From: Sphingobacteriales bacterium
GTDB taxonomy: Bacteria > Bacteroidota > Bacteroidia > Sphingobacteriales > Sphingobacteriaceae
DNA length: 42,797 nucleotides
NCBI GenBank assembly: GCA_014763615.1
Contig: JACXVB010000022.1
Location: forward strand, 1-42,797
Direction of reading: 5' to 3'
Made by a program: the position numbers and the translations under genes. The number at the start of each line of letters is the position of its first letter. Position 1 is the stretch's first letter. Below are positions 33,656 to 42,797 of this stretch, piece after piece. Below the pieces are notes generated by a model that saw only the letters and a program-made list of their open reading frames with translations, did no database searches and was not told the DNA's origin.

Positions 33656-36262
33656 TTGGCTAAATCGAAAGAAACCCCATTAATGACACAGTATAACCAA
33701 ATCAAGGTGAAATACCCTGGGGCTTTGCTGTTGTTTAGGGTAGGCGATTTTTATGAAACTTTTGGAGAGGATGCAGTAAAAGCATCACAGATTTTAGGTA
33801 TTGTATTAACCAAAAGAGCCAATGGTGCAGCTTCTCACATAGAGCTGGCTGGGTTTCCTCACCATTCTATCGAAACTTACCTTCCCAAATTGGTTCGAGC
33901 CGGGCAAAGGGTGGCTATTTGCGATCAGTTGGAAGACCCGAAAATGGTAAAAGGGATTGTAAAACGTGGGGTCACCGAATTGGTAACCCCCGGAGTGGCT
34001 TATAATGATAACATCGTTCAACAAAAATCTAACAATTACTTAGCTACTTTACATTTCGAGAAACAAACTATCGGGGTTTCTTTTTTAGATATTTCTACCG
34101 GAGAGTTTTTGGTAGCTCAAGGAAATGCGGAGTATATTGATAAACTGCTTCAAGGCTTTAAACCTAGTGAAATCATCTTTTCAAAATCTAAACAGAAGGA
34201 ATTTAACGAGTCTTTCGGTTCTGGTTTTTATACTTATACTTTAGATGATTGGGCTTTTACTTCTGATTACGCCCAAGAAACTCTGCTAAAGCATTTCGAA
34301 GTGAGTTCTTTGAAGGGGTTTGGGATTGAAAGACTCAGTTTGGCCATTGTTGCAGCAGGCGTTTCTTTGCATTATTTGAATGAAACGGAGCATCGTCAAC
34401 TGCAACATATCAGTAATATTTCTAGGATAGAAGAAGATCGATACATGTGGTTGGATCGATTTACTATCCGAAATCTAGAACTCATAGGTTCTAATAATGA
34501 AAATGCCAAAACATTGATAGATGTTTTGGATCATACCTCATCGGCTATGGGGGCAAGGATGTTGCGAAAATGGATGGTGATGCCGCTGAAAAACGAGAAG
34601 CCGATTCAAGAACGTTTAGCTGTTGTATCTTTCTTTTATCAGGAAGAAAGTTTAAGAAATCATTTGCAGACTTGCATCCGCCAGATTGGAGATTTAGAAC
34701 GTCTAATTTCTAAAATTGGTTTGCAAAAAACCAATCCCAGAGAAATCATTCAACTTAAAAAAGCTTTAACAGCTATCGCAGAAGTAAAAACCATTGGTGA
34801 TGAAATTCCACAAGAATCTGTAAAGCGAATTTCAGAACAAATCAACGTTTGCGCTTCCATTCGTGAGAAAATTGAAAAGGAATTACATGCTGATCCTCCA
34901 GTGCAACTAAACAAAGGAAAAGTAATGGCGGATGGAGTAGATGCAGAGTTAGATAGATTGAGAAAAATAGCTTTTGGAGGGAAGGATTATCTATTAGAGT
35001 TACAAAGGCGTGAAGCGGAGGCAACAGGGATTTCATCTTTAAAAATAGCTTTCAATAACGTTTTTGGCTATTATTTGGAAGTTTCTAATACGCATAAAGA
35101 TAAGGTGCCGGCAGAGTGGATTCGGAAGCAAACTTTGGTCAATGCCGAGCGCTATATCACGCCAGAACTTAAAGAATATGAAGACCAAATTTTAGGTGCC
35201 GAAGAAAAGATTTTAGCCATTGAAACCAGATTATTCACTGATTTAGTGGCAAGCATCACCGAATTTATCAAGCCAATTCAGTTGAATGCTTATTTAATTG
35301 CGCAATTGGATGTGTTATTATGCTTTGCAGAGACCGCAAAGAAAAATCATTACAGCAAACCTATCATCAGCAATGAAAAGATACTGGATATTAAAGGTGG
35401 ACGACATCCAGTCATCGAGAAAAATTTGCCTTTAGGCGAAGAATATATTACCAATAGCGTTTATTTGGATAATGATACTCAACAAATTATCATCATTACA
35501 GGTCCAAATATGGCGGGTAAATCAGCTTTGCTGCGCCAAACCGGGCTCATAGTTTTAATGGCGCAAATGGGTAGTTTTGTGCCTGCCAAAGAAGCGAAAA
35601 TTGGTATTGTAGATAAGATTTTTACTCGCGTTGGCGCTTCTGATAATTTAACCTCTGGCGAATCTACCTTCATGGTTGAAATGAATGAAACCGCGAGTAT
35701 CCTCAACAACCTTTCGGATAGAAGTTTAATTTTATTGGATGAAATAGGTAGAGGAACGTCCACTTACGATGGTATTTCCATTGCTTGGGCTATTGCAGAG
35801 TATCTCCATAATCATCCATCGGCGAAAGCCAAAACCTTATTTGCTACGCATTATCATGAGTTAAACGAATTAAGCAATTCTTTTAATCGTATCAAAAACT
35901 ATAATGTTTCTGTAAAAGAAGTGGGTAATAAAGTGATTTTCTTGAGAAAGTTAGTGCCAGGTGGCAGTGAGCATAGTTTCGGGATTCATGTGGCTAAAAT
36001 GGCAGGTATGCCTCCAAAAGTTTTGCAAAGGGCCAATGAAATTTTAAAAAGATTAGAAAACGAGAGAACAGGTGGCGAGCATATTAAAGCCAGTTTGATG
36101 AAGATGCAGAAGCAACCTGTGCAGTTGCAAATGTTTTCTTTGGATGATCCTGTTTTAATAAAAATTAGAGATGTTTTGAATAATTTAGATGTGAACACAT
36201 TAACGCCTGTAGAGGCTTTGATGAAGTTAGATGAAATTCAAAGGCTATTGAAACAATCTTGA
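33656..36262 (+). CDS. mutS: DNA mismatch repair protein MutS
   Basis: MutS binds mismatched DNA and starts repair with MutL. The 868 residues match the family. The mismatch-recognition FYE lies in [16 protein letters not shown]. Connector, core and clamp domains follow. The ATPase has Walker [14 protein letters not shown] and Walker [17 protein letters not shown], then [10 protein letters not shown]. The start is TTG, since [17 protein letters not shown] is the conserved N-terminus and the next ATG would cut it. A -7 element lies just upstream. An NlpC/P60 lipoprotein gene starts four bases after the stop and is probably co-transcribed. Confidence 0.97.
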   Translation: MAKSKETPLMTQYNQIKVKYPGALLLFRVGDFYETFGEDAVKASQILGIVLTKRANGAASHIELAGFPHHSIETYLPKLVRAGQRVAICDQLEDPKMVKGIVKRGVTELVTPGVAYNDNIVQQKSNNYLATLHFEKQTIGVSFLDISTGEFLVAQGNAEYIDKLLQGFKPSEIIFSKSKQKEFNESFGSGFYTYTLDDWAFTSDYAQETLLKHFEVSSLKGFGIERLSLAIVAAGVSLHYLNETEHRQLQHISNISRIEEDRYMWLDRFTIRNLELIGSNNENAKTLIDVLDHTSSAMGARMLRKWMVMPLKNEKPIQERLAVVSFFYQEESLRNHLQTCIRQIGDLERLISKIGLQKTNPREIIQLKKALTAIAEVKTIGDEIPQESVKRISEQINVCASIREKIEKELHADPPVQLNKGKVMADGVDAELDRLRKIAFGGKDYLLELQRREAEATGISSLKIAFNNVFGYYLEVSNTHKDKVPAEWIRKQTLVNAERYITPELKEYEDQILGAEEKILAIETRLFTDLVASITEFIKPIQLNAYLIAQLDVLLCFAETAKKNHYSKPIISNEKILDIKGGRHPVIEKNLPLGEEYITNSVYLDNDTQQIIIITGPNMAGKSALLRQTGLIVLMAQMGSFVPAKEAKIGIVDKIFTRVGASDNLTSGESTFMVEMNETASILNNLSDRSLILLDEIGRGTSTYDGISIAWAIAEYLHNHPSAKAKTLFATHYHELNELSNSFNRIKNYNVSVKEVGNKVIFLRKLVPGGSEHSFGIHVAKMAGMPPKVLQRANEILKRLENERTGGEHIKASLMKMQKQPVQLQMFSLDDPVLIKIRDVLNNLDVNTLTPVEALMKLDEIQRLLKQS

Positions 36263-36266
36263 TAAA

Positions 36267-36824
36267 ATGAATCAATCTGTATTTCCGTTACGCTTTATTT
36301 TATTTTCTGCACTCACATTTTCGCTTGTTTTCACTGCTTGTCGGTCCAAAAAAAATATAGAAAAAAGTCGTCATCAAAATCATTCAGAAAAATCTTCCAA
36401 GAAAATTATTTCTAAGTATGCTGATGAAATGGAGGTCTCAAAAAGTAAAATCAAGAATAAAAAATTATACGAGTTTATTGATGATTGGGAAGGAACAAAA
36501 TATGAATTTGGAGGATTAGATAAACGCGGAATTGATTGCTCTGGATTGGTTTATTTATTGTACCAGGAAGTGTATCATGAAAAAGTCCCCAGAACAACGG
36601 GTGGGCAAGTTCAAAGTATCAAAAGAAAATATGAAGATCATTTGAAAGAAGGCGATTTGGTTTTCTTTGATTACGATGGAAAGAAGTTTAGCCATGTAGG
36701 GGTTTATTTACAAAATGGATATTATGTGCATGCCAGTACTTCAAAAGGAGTGATGGTGGCAAAATTACATGATCCTTACACCTACAAGTATTTCTCTAGA
36801 TGTGGAAGCGTGAAAAAGAAATGA
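36267..36824 (+). CDS. NlpC/P60 (C40) family lipoprotein
   Basis: This is a 185-residue cell-wall hydrolase of the C40 peptidase family, which cuts peptidoglycan stem peptides. The N-terminus is a signal with Cys25 (LVFTAC), a weak but plausible lipobox, followed by a Lys/Ser-rich linker. The catalytic Cys91 is in GIDCSGLVYLLY, the His is in FSHVGVYL, and the third polar residue is in YVHAST. PRTTGGQ and LKEGDLVFF are typical. It starts four bases after mutS and lies before two thioredoxin genes. Confidence 0.88.
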   Translation: MNQSVFPLRFILFSALTFSLVFTACRSKKNIEKSRHQNHSEKSSKKIISKYADEMEVSKSKIKNKKLYEFIDDWEGTKYEFGGLDKRGIDCSGLVYLLYQEVYHEKVPRTTGGQVQSIKRKYEDHLKEGDLVFFDYDGKKFSHVGVYLQNGYYVHASTSKGVMVAKLHDPYTYKYFSRCGSVKKK

Positions 36825-36869
36825 TTTTATATGTTCCTGAATTAGAATATTAATTGAAATTAGATAATC

Positions 36870-37379
36870 ATGAAGATATCCCAACGTTATAGCAGCATGA
36901 ATTTTAAGCTTCTACTTTTCTTGATGCTCTTTTTTATGGGAAATCAATTCGCTTCTGCACAAGTAAAGTTGATGAATTTAGATCAGTTAGAGCATCGTGT
37001 GGCTAATGGAAAAGATACCGTTTATGTGGTGAATTTTTGGGCTACTTGGTGTGCACCTTATGTGAAAGAATTGCCTAATTTTGATTAACTTGCATCAAAA
37101 TATCAAAACCAACTATTAAAAGTTATTTTGGTAAGTGTTGATTTTAAATCTAAGTTAGACCGAATGGTGATTCCATTTGTAAAGCACAATCATATTCAGT
37201 CAGAAGGATATTTATTGAATGAATCCCCTCAACAAGCGTATATTTGCAAAGTAAGCAAAGATTGGTCGGGGGCATTACCTGCTACATTAATCATCAACCA
37301 AAAAAATGATAGCAAAAATTTTTATGAGCAAGAATTTACTTGGGATCAATTAGAAAAAACATATTTAGCCAATAGATAG
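36870..37379 (+). pseudogene. Interrupted TlpA-like thioredoxin
   Basis: One frame runs from ATG 36870 (or 36897, which gives a better signal peptide MNFKLLLFLMLFFMG) to TAG at 37379, but carries TAA at 37086-37088 after ELPNFD. The sequence beyond the stop continues a thioredoxin fold: LASKYQNQLLKVILVSVDFKSKLD, then a cis-Pro-like LPATLIIN. The redox motif is WCAPY, so the second Cys of CXXC is replaced by Tyr (TAT at 37059-37061). Two lesions in the same gene point to real loss of function. The downstream thioredoxin gene starts immediately after its stop. Confidence 0.82.
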
Positions 37380-37976
37380 ATGAGAAAATTAGTTGTATTA
37401 GCATTTTTAAGTGGCCTGTTTCTTTTTGTGGTAAAAGCGCAACAAAGAGATAGTTTAAAATTGGGGCAAGCCATCATCCCTTTCAACAAGTTAAACAACG
37501 CGGTTAAAGGGCAGCCTAAATCTGTAAGTTTAGATAGCTACAATCAGAAAAAAGGAATGATTATCGTTTTCATGACTAATAGCTGCTCTCATTGCATCAG
37601 GTATAGAGATAGAATTAAAGCTTTACAAACAGCATTTGCGCACCAAGGCTACCCTTTGATTACAATTAATCCAAGCAATCCTAATGTTTCGCCAAAAGAA
37701 ACTTTAGCGGAAATGCAAAAAAATGCCATTCAAGAGAAATACGACTTCCCTTATTTGCAAGATCCAGACCAAGTGGTCGCTTACCGTTTTAAAGTACGAT
37801 ATACGCCTGAAGCCTACATTCTGAAAAGAGAAAAGGGACAATGGATTTTAAAGTATTATGGTCCTTTGGATGATGATATGGAAAACAAAAAAGCGCACAG
37901 AACAGATTATGTTATTAATGTGATGCAGGCTTTAATTCACCATCAGAAAGTGCCTGAATATGATGTGGTGAAATAA
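37380..37976 (+). CDS. Exported thioredoxin-like protein
   Basis: This is a 198-residue redoxin-type protein with signal peptide MRKLVVLAFLSGLFLFVVKAQ. The active site is intact: C69 and C72 in TNSCSHCIRYRDR. The thioredoxin/AhpC fold continues through FPYLQDPDQVVAYRFKVRYTPEAYIL, where YTPEAYIL supplies the cis-Pro. It should act in the periplasm as a disulfide or peroxide reductase-like protein; the partner is unknown. The ATG follows directly on the stop of the broken TlpA gene, so the two were probably one operon. Confidence 0.85.
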   Translation: MRKLVVLAFLSGLFLFVVKAQQRDSLKLGQAIIPFNKLNNAVKGQPKSVSLDSYNQKKGMIIVFMTNSCSHCIRYRDRIKALQTAFAHQGYPLITINPSNPNVSPKETLAEMQKNAIQEKYDFPYLQDPDQVVAYRFKVRYTPEAYILKREKGQWILKYYGPLDDDMENKKAHRTDYVINVMQALIHHQKVPEYDVVK

Positions 37977-38049
37977 GTTTATTCGAAAAATTTTTCATCA
38001 GCAAAAAAAAATTACGATATTCAATCGCTACGGCGTTAATTATAAAAAA

Positions 38050-38172
38050 ATGTCTAAAAATTCAACAAATTATTCTTTTTGGAGCAAATACAAAAAATTT
38101 GCCTTTAATGAAATCCTACTCTATATCATCATGATTGTAGGGATTTTACTGGGCATTCTCATTTTTAGCTAA
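38050..38172 (+). CDS. Small single-span membrane peptide
   Basis: This is a 40-residue frame with a hydrophilic basic start (MSKNSTNYSFWSKYKKF) and a hydrophobic segment, IIMIVGILLGILIF. It starts at an ATG after AATTATAAAAAA and ends in TAA, 37 bases before the exonuclease gene. It resembles short membrane peptides of unknown role; I do not recognise the family. It could be spurious given its length. Confidence 0.5.
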   Translation: MSKNSTNYSFWSKYKKFAFNEILLYIIMIVGILLGILIFS

Positions 38173-38209
38173 AATACATAGTCAATTTGCTCATCTCAAA
38201 TCAAAATAA

Positions 38210-39172
38210 ATGAAATTAAATTTAAAGCGGCCGCTTGCTTTTTTTGATCTCGAGGCTACAGGAATCAATGTAGCATCAGACAGGATCGTGGAAATCTCTA
38301 TCCTAAAAGCCTTGCCTGATGGAAAAGAAGAAGTGAAAACCCTAAAAATTAATCCTCAAATTCCTATTCCACTGGAATCGTCGCTTATTCATGGTATTTA
38401 TGATGAAGATGTAAAAGAAGCGCCCACCTTTAAAGAAGCAGCCAAAGAAATTATTGATTTTATTGGAGATGCCGATCTCGCGGGCTACAATTCTAATAAA
38501 TTTGATATCCCAATGTTGATGGAGGAGTTTTTAAGATCCGGAATTCAATTTGATATTGATGATAGAAAGTTTGTAGATGTACAAAATATTTTTCATCAGA
38601 TGGAACAACGCACCTTAAAGGCAGCCTATAAGTTTTATTGTGGAAAAGAAATTGTAAACGCCCATTCAGCAGAAGCTGATATTAAAGCCACTTACGAAGT
38701 TTTGCTTTCGCAAATAGAAAAGTATGAAGGGAGAGATTGGGAGGATAAAAAGGGAAATATCTCGCAGCCAGTAAAAAATGATATTGATGCTTTACATGAG
38801 TTTACCAACCTCAACAAACCTGTTGATTTTGCGGGTAGAATGGTTTATAACCAAGATATGGAGCCCGTGTTTAATTTCGGGAAGCATAAATCAAAGTCTG
38901 TTTTTCAGGTTTTTGAAGAAGAGCCAAGTTATTATTCTTGGATAATGAATGGAGATTTTCCACTCTACACCAAAAATCGTTTAGAAAAATTTTGGCAGCA
39001 ATTTAAAGCTAAAAAACACGAGGTAAAGCAGGTTCAAAAGCCTGCTGAAGCACCAAAGGAAAAACCTCAACACTCTCCGAACAAATCAACACCTGCACAA
39101 AAAGAGAAAGATCATACACCGGCTAATGAGGATATGTTAAAAATGTTAGCCAGCAAATTCAAGAAAATTTAG
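38210..39172 (+). CDS. DnaQ-type 3'-5' exonuclease
   Basis: This is a 320-residue DEDDh exonuclease. ExoI is FFDLEATGI with D13 and E15, ExoII contains GYNSNKFDIPML, and ExoIII is NAHSAEADIKATYEVL with His and Asp. Residues of about 205-260 (NFGKHKSKSVFQVFEEEPSYYSWIMNGDFP) match the small C-terminal domain found in exonuclease X-like proteins. The rest is a Lys/Glu/Pro-rich linker ending in a short helix. It probably degrades single-stranded DNA in repair or proofreading-like steps; specificity is not shown. The next gene starts four bases downstream. Confidence 0.88.
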   Translation: MKLNLKRPLAFFDLEATGINVASDRIVEISILKALPDGKEEVKTLKINPQIPIPLESSLIHGIYDEDVKEAPTFKEAAKEIIDFIGDADLAGYNSNKFDIPMLMEEFLRSGIQFDIDDRKFVDVQNIFHQMEQRTLKAAYKFYCGKEIVNAHSAEADIKATYEVLLSQIEKYEGRDWEDKKGNISQPVKNDIDALHEFTNLNKPVDFAGRMVYNQDMEPVFNFGKHKSKSVFQVFEEEPSYYSWIMNGDFPLYTKNRLEKFWQQFKAKKHEVKQVQKPAEAPKEKPQHSPNKSTPAQKEKDHTPANEDMLKMLASKFKKI

Positions 39173-39175
39173 GGT

Positions 39176-40042
39176 ATGATTGTTTTAGAAAACAACGATT
39201 TAAAAGTAGTACTCAGCTTTAAGGGAGCAGAGCTAATTTCTTTGATAGAGAAAAAAGATGCTACTGAATATATCTGGCAAGCTGATCCAAGTATTTGGGC
39301 TTATCATGCACCCAATTTATTCCCAATTGTTGGTGGATTAAAAGATAATCAACTGCAAGTTTCAGGCAAGAAATATACTTTAAATCGTCATGGCTTTGCT
39401 CGCACCAGCACTTTTAGAAAACTAGAAGCCGCACCAAATCATGCGCATTTTGAGTTGAGATATAATGAGGAAACGTTAAAAGTTTATCCTTTTAAGTTTG
39501 AATTTCAGGTGATTTATCATTTGGATGGAAGAACTTTAAAAGTAATGTACAAGGTAATTAACATGGATGAGCAAACCATTTATTTTTCTGTGGGTGCACA
39601 TCCAGCATTTAATGTTCCATTAAAAGATGGAGAAACTTTTGAAGATTATTATTTAGCGTTTCAATATCCAGAAGAATTAAAAAGTCATCAACTTTCTGAA
39701 AATGGTTTATTCAATGGTAAATTGATGGATGTTCCTCTAAATCATCAAAAACTACAATTAAACAAATCTCTGTTTGAGAAAGATGCTTTAGTGTTCAAAA
39801 ACTTAAAATCAAGAGAAGTGATTTTGAAAAGTGATAAAAGCACAAAACAAGTCAAAGTTAATTTTACTCATTTCAATTATTTGGGCTTGTGGTCAAAAAC
39901 TGACGCTCCATTTGTTTGTATAGAGCCTTGGCTGGGTTGTGCGGATAGTGAAGAAGGACATCAAGATATTTCAAAAAAAGAAGCCATTTTAGAGTTAAAG
40001 CATGGTCATGTTTTTGAAACAGATTTTAGTATCACCATCTAA
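39176..40042 (+). CDS. Aldose 1-epimerase-like protein
   Basis: This is a 288-residue protein of the galactose mutarotase-like beta-sandwich fold, which interconverts sugar anomers. NLFPIVGGLKDN, NRHGFARTSTF, FSVGAHPAFNVPL with its His, and CIEPWLGCADSEEG with its Glu give the catalytic region. There is no signal peptide, so it is cytoplasmic. This YeaD/LacX-like subgroup often acts on unidentified sugars. It follows the exonuclease gene by three bases and lies before a GH1 glucosidase on the same strand, a plausible sugar-use setting. Confidence 0.86.
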   Translation: MIVLENNDLKVVLSFKGAELISLIEKKDATEYIWQADPSIWAYHAPNLFPIVGGLKDNQLQVSGKKYTLNRHGFARTSTFRKLEAAPNHAHFELRYNEETLKVYPFKFEFQVIYHLDGRTLKVMYKVINMDEQTIYFSVGAHPAFNVPLKDGETFEDYYLAFQYPEELKSHQLSENGLFNGKLMDVPLNHQKLQLNKSLFEKDALVFKNLKSREVILKSDKSTKQVKVNFTHFNYLGLWSKTDAPFVCIEPWLGCADSEEGHQDISKKEAILELKHGHVFETDFSITI

Positions 40043-40277
40043 TTATTTAACAAAAACTTATTCTTTACACAACCTTAGCTTGATATCTCAAGGTTATTTT
40101 TGATGAAATCATAATCATGAAGGTATTTACTGCATTTCAGAAAATCATTAATCAAATTAAAGAGAGACTGTTCTTAAGCAGAATGAAATCGCTTTTTTCT
40201 CATTAAGTTAGGGTATTTTGGCAATTCCGTATTATTCTGCTTATTTTGTAAGCTTAGCCTAAATACTTTGCTTTTAA

Positions 40278-41690
40278 ATGATTGATTGTTCCTCTCAAGA
40301 AATTTCCTTAGATAAAGACGCATTCGGACCTGATTTTCAATGGGGCGTTTCTGTGGCTGCCTATCAAATAGAAGGAGCTCATGATATAGATGGAAAAGGT
40401 TTGTCTATTTGGGATGTTTTCTCTAACACAAAGGGAAAAATCAAGGATAATCAGAACGGCAATACTGCTTGCGATTTTTATCATCGATACAAAGATGATA
40501 TTCAACTCATCAAAAAACTCAACATTCCGAATTTTCGCTTTTCTATTTCGTGGTCCAGAATTTTACCTCAAGGTACAGGAATAATTAATCAGAAGGGTAT
40601 TGATTTCTATAAGGATGTCATTAACTCTTGTTTGGCCTTGGGTATTGAGCCTTGGATAACACTTTATCATTGGGATTTACCTCAGGAATTAGAGAAGCTA
40701 GGCGGTTGGACAAATAGGGAAGTAATCGGATGGTTTCAGGAGTTTGTGAGCATTTGTGCCTTAAACTTTGGAGATAGGGTAAAACATTGGATGGTCATGA
40801 ATGAACCCGTTGTTTTTACAGGTGCGGGATATTTCTTAGGCATTCACGCTCCAGGTAAAAGAGGGATGAAGAACTTTCTTCCAGCTATTCATCATACCAC
40901 TTTAGCAATTGCTGCGGGAGGTAGGTTGCTAAGAGAATTACTTCCTAAAGCAAACATTGGAACAACATTTTCCTGTTCTTATATTCAGCCTTATCGCAAT
41001 TTAAAAAGAGATCAAAAAGCGGCCAAAAGAGTAGATGCATTATTAAATAGGTTGTATATCGAGCCCTTGTTGGGTTTAGGTTATCCAGAAAAAGAATTGC
41101 CAGTTTTAAAAGGCATCCAAAAAATAATGAAACCAGAAGACGCTCAGAATATGGTTTTTGATTTTGATTTCATCGGAATTCAAAACTATACCAGAGAAAT
41201 AATTAAGAACTCCTATTTAATGCCTTATATTAAAGCTGCTTTGGTGAGTGCACCAGAAAGAAAAGTTCCGATAACAGAAATGAAATGGGAAGTTTATCCG
41301 GAGTCTATATATGAGGTGATTAAGCAGTTTAATCAATATCCACAAATTAGAAAGCTATTAATTACCGAGAATGGAGCTGCATTTAAAGATCAAATGACAG
41401 ATGGAGAGATTAATGATAAACAAAGAATCAGCTATATAAAGGAAAATCTAAAGCAAGTTTTAAGAGCAAAACAAGAAGGATTTAATGTGGAGGGGTATTT
41501 TATCTGGACTTTAACTGATAATTTCGAGTGGGCAGAGGGTTATCATCCTCGTTTTGGTTTAATTCATGTTGATTTCGAAACTCAAAAAAGAACCCTCAAA
41601 CAATCTGCTTATTGGTATGCTGATTTTTTGAAAGGAAAAAGCAATAAATCCATAGAATCAAATAATGCACTGAAGGAAGCCACCACCTGA
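40278..41690 (+). CDS. GH1 family beta-glucosidase
   Basis: This is a 470-residue glycoside hydrolase of family 1, with a TIM barrel that cleaves beta-glucosides or related glycosides with retention. The acid/base is E176 in WMVMNEPVVF and the nucleophile is E364 in LLITENGAAF. The N-terminal FQWGVSVAAYQIEGAHDIDGKGLSIWDVF and C-terminal YFIWTLTDNFEWAEGYHPRFGLIHVD are classical. There is no signal peptide, so it should act in the cytoplasm on imported sugars. The last 20 residues are a short Ser/Lys/Asn-rich tail. Confidence 0.93.
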   Translation: MIDCSSQEISLDKDAFGPDFQWGVSVAAYQIEGAHDIDGKGLSIWDVFSNTKGKIKDNQNGNTACDFYHRYKDDIQLIKKLNIPNFRFSISWSRILPQGTGIINQKGIDFYKDVINSCLALGIEPWITLYHWDLPQELEKLGGWTNREVIGWFQEFVSICALNFGDRVKHWMVMNEPVVFTGAGYFLGIHAPGKRGMKNFLPAIHHTTLAIAAGGRLLRELLPKANIGTTFSCSYIQPYRNLKRDQKAAKRVDALLNRLYIEPLLGLGYPEKELPVLKGIQKIMKPEDAQNMVFDFDFIGIQNYTREIIKNSYLMPYIKAALVSAPERKVPITEMKWEVYPESIYEVIKQFNQYPQIRKLLITENGAAFKDQMTDGEINDKQRISYIKENLKQVLRAKQEGFNVEGYFIWTLTDNFEWAEGYHPRFGLIHVDFETQKRTLKQSAYWYADFLKGKSNKSIESNNALKEATT

Positions 41691-41696
41691 ATTTTT

Positions 41697-42398
41697 TCAT
41701 TTTAGTATCAAGCGTCCCAAGTATTGTTCGTCTTCATCTTCATAAATAATTTGAAGATGCCAGCCACATTCAAAAGCAATTTCTTGCATCGTTTTCTGAT
41801 CTAAATATAACCACGAAAACCAATCTCCTTTTTCGCCATTATATTCATACTGATAATCTATTTCTCCGTAATAACTATCAGATTCTGGTTCATTTTCTTC
41901 ATATAAATAGGCTACATCAGAGGAGTCAAACAAAATTTGACCTTCAGGTTTAATCATTTCCTTAGCTTGTTGTAGGAAAATTTTCAAGTCAGAAATATAT
42001 CCGCAAAAACCTATCCCATTCATCAAGAGAAGTAAAGTATCATATTTTTCTTCTTTGTATCGAGTAACATCGCCCCAAATAATATTCTTAACTCCCTGTG
42101 TCTTCATAATTTCACAAGCACCTTCAGAAAGTTCGATAGCGGTAACATCAAAACCATTTTTTTGCAGTAGTAAACTATGAACACCCACTCCCGCACCGAT
42201 ATCCAAAATCTTACCTTTGCATAAATTCAAGGCAAAAATTTCCAAATCAGGCATGTCATCTTCTGTTCTAAAAAAACTTTCCACAGGCAGTTCCTCAACT
42301 TCTCCATAATTGTTATGCAACAAAACATCGCTCTTTAATTTAGAGTAGTAATAATCTGATAAAAAACAGCCATATAGGTCCTTTTTCATTTGAAGCAT
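41697..42398 (-). CDS. Class I SAM-dependent methyltransferase
   Basis: This is a 233-residue methyltransferase with a Rossmann fold. The SAM-binding motif I is ILDIGAGVGVHSLLLQKNG, motif II is VTAIELSEGACEIM and motif IV contains YDTLLLLMNGIGFCG. The C-terminal half has YLYEENEPESDSYYGEIDYQYE. The substrate is unknown. A second Met at residue 4 (42389) is an alternative start. It is convergent with the GH1 gene across six bases. Confidence 0.82.
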   Translation of the reverse strand: MLQMKKDLYGCFLSDYYYSKLKSDVLLHNNYGEVEELPVESFFRTEDDMPDLEIFALNLCKGKILDIGAGVGVHSLLLQKNGFDVTAIELSEGACEIMKTQGVKNIIWGDVTRYKEEKYDTLLLLMNGIGFCGYISDLKIFLQQAKEMIKPEGQILFDSSDVAYLYEENEPESDSYYGEIDYQYEYNGEKGDWFSWLYLDQKTMQEIAFECGWHLQIIYEDEDEQYLGRLILK

Positions 42399-42749
42399 TT
42401 AATTTCTGATTAAAAGAAGTAATAAAATTCTAAAAATTTAGAATCTAAAACAATCAAAATTAACTAAAACAAAGCGTTATATTTTGTGATTTATCTTAGG
42501 AGTAAGGATAGAGATAGCGAAGGGATAATTTTGCGATCTACCCGATGTCTGAGTCTTCACAGGGAGTAGATAATTACAGCAAACCATTTATTTTAAACAG
42601 ATTACCTGCCCATAAGAGCTACAATTTACATTTATCACTTACCACTCAGAACTGGCAACTGTCAACTCGCAACTGGCAACTGAAAGAAAAACAATCTGCA
42701 ACAGAATGAGGGAGTTAGGGAGCTGAGGTAAAATAAATAGGAGAAGTAC
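42399..42749. other. Intergenic region before a strong promoter
   Basis: These bases show no credible reading frame. A 12-base direct repeat AACTGGCAACTG occurs at 42650-42661 and 42671-42682. A loose hairpin lies near 42538-42571, with ATCTAC facing GTAGAT. The region could be a long leader or spacer of the promoter that follows. Confidence 0.45.
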
Positions 42750-42780
42750 TTGACGGGGAGGAAAAAAGTTAGCACTTTTG
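42750..42780 (+). promoter_or_regulatory. Strong promoter, probably of an rRNA or tRNA operon
   Basis: TTG at 42750-42752 (within ACTTGACGGGG) and CACTTTTG at 42773-42780 are 20 bases apart. The text then runs CACTCCGCAAACGCGAG to the window end. The GC-rich discriminator after TTTGCACTCCGC resembles leaders of rRNA operons in Sphingobacteriales as I remember them. No RNA gene is visible within the window. Confidence 0.5.
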
Positions 42781-42797
42781 CACTCCGCAAACGCGAG

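Noticed and set aside
40117-40206. 29-residue frame MKVFTAFQKIINQIKE... in the gap before the GH1 gene
   Set aside because: It is too short, with no supporting promoter, terminator or recognisable pattern. It is amphipathic and could be real, but I cannot support it.
42650-42682. Direct repeat AACTGGCAACTG as a possible CRISPR or iteron array
   Set aside because: There are only two copies, 21 bases apart, with no conserved spacer structure or nearby cas or replication gene.

Overview
The window looks like chromosome of a Bacteroidota bacterium, most likely a Pedobacter-like member of the Sphingobacteriaceae. The DNA is AT-rich, ribosome binding sites are weak, and several genes are preceded by the Bacteroidota -7 promoter element TAnnTTTG. 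The protein families fit the same phylum: a TonB-dependent receptor with a DUF4249 lipoprotein, DUF2911, DUF6702, DUF4403, paired TlpA-like thioredoxins and an outer-membrane-type lpxB.

Layout. 0.3-2.7 kb: surE, a small membrane protein and lpxB, with a palindrome-rich insert before lpxB. 2.8-6.1 kb: an Old Yellow Enzyme reductase, an exported M1 metallopeptidase and tRNA-Ala(GGC) on the minus strand. 6.2-9.3 kb: a 49-residue membrane protein, a DUF4403 lipoprotein, a TatD-like hydrolase and tcdA. 9.4-15.9 kb: the topoisomerase IV region, with parE, cdd, an antitoxin with a frameshifted RelE/ParE-type toxin, parC, and an intact HepT/MntA (HEPN-MNT) pair. 15.9-20.6 kb (minus): a B12-binding-type radical SAM protein and a YncE/phosphoesterase fusion. 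20.7-24.0 kb: a DUF433 antitoxin with a wrecked DUF5615 toxin, msrA, an unknown membrane protein, a DsrE-like exported protein and a DJ-1/PfpI protein. 24.0-24.8 kb: a decayed REP-associated (Y1) transposase between hairpins. 24.8-29.3 kb: a second, longer M1 metallopeptidase, a dispersed repeat, HupE/UreJ, DUF6702 and DUF2911. 29.4-33.5 kb: TonB receptor, DUF4249 lipoprotein and a polysaccharide deacetylase. 33.6-38.2 kb: mutS, an NlpC/P60 lipoprotein, a broken TlpA-like thioredoxin, an intact thioredoxin and a 40-residue membrane peptide. 38.2-42.4 kb: a DnaQ-type exonuclease, an aldose epimerase-like protein, a GH1 beta-glucosidase and a methyltransferase. The last 400 bases have no gene and end in a strong promoter that resembles those of rRNA/tRNA operons.

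How the genes work together. Most of the window is housekeeping: DNA topology and repair, lipid A synthesis, tRNA modification and redox repair. The accessory signal is three small toxin-antitoxin-type modules between 11.9 and 21.3 kb. Two flank parC, and in two of the three the toxin is broken while the antitoxin is intact. Together with the decayed transposase and broken thioredoxin, this suggests ongoing gene decay. I did not find an obviously new multi-gene defence or biosynthetic system. The best candidates for a second look are the parC-flanking modules and the M1 peptidase-HupE/UreJ-DUF6702 neighbourhood.
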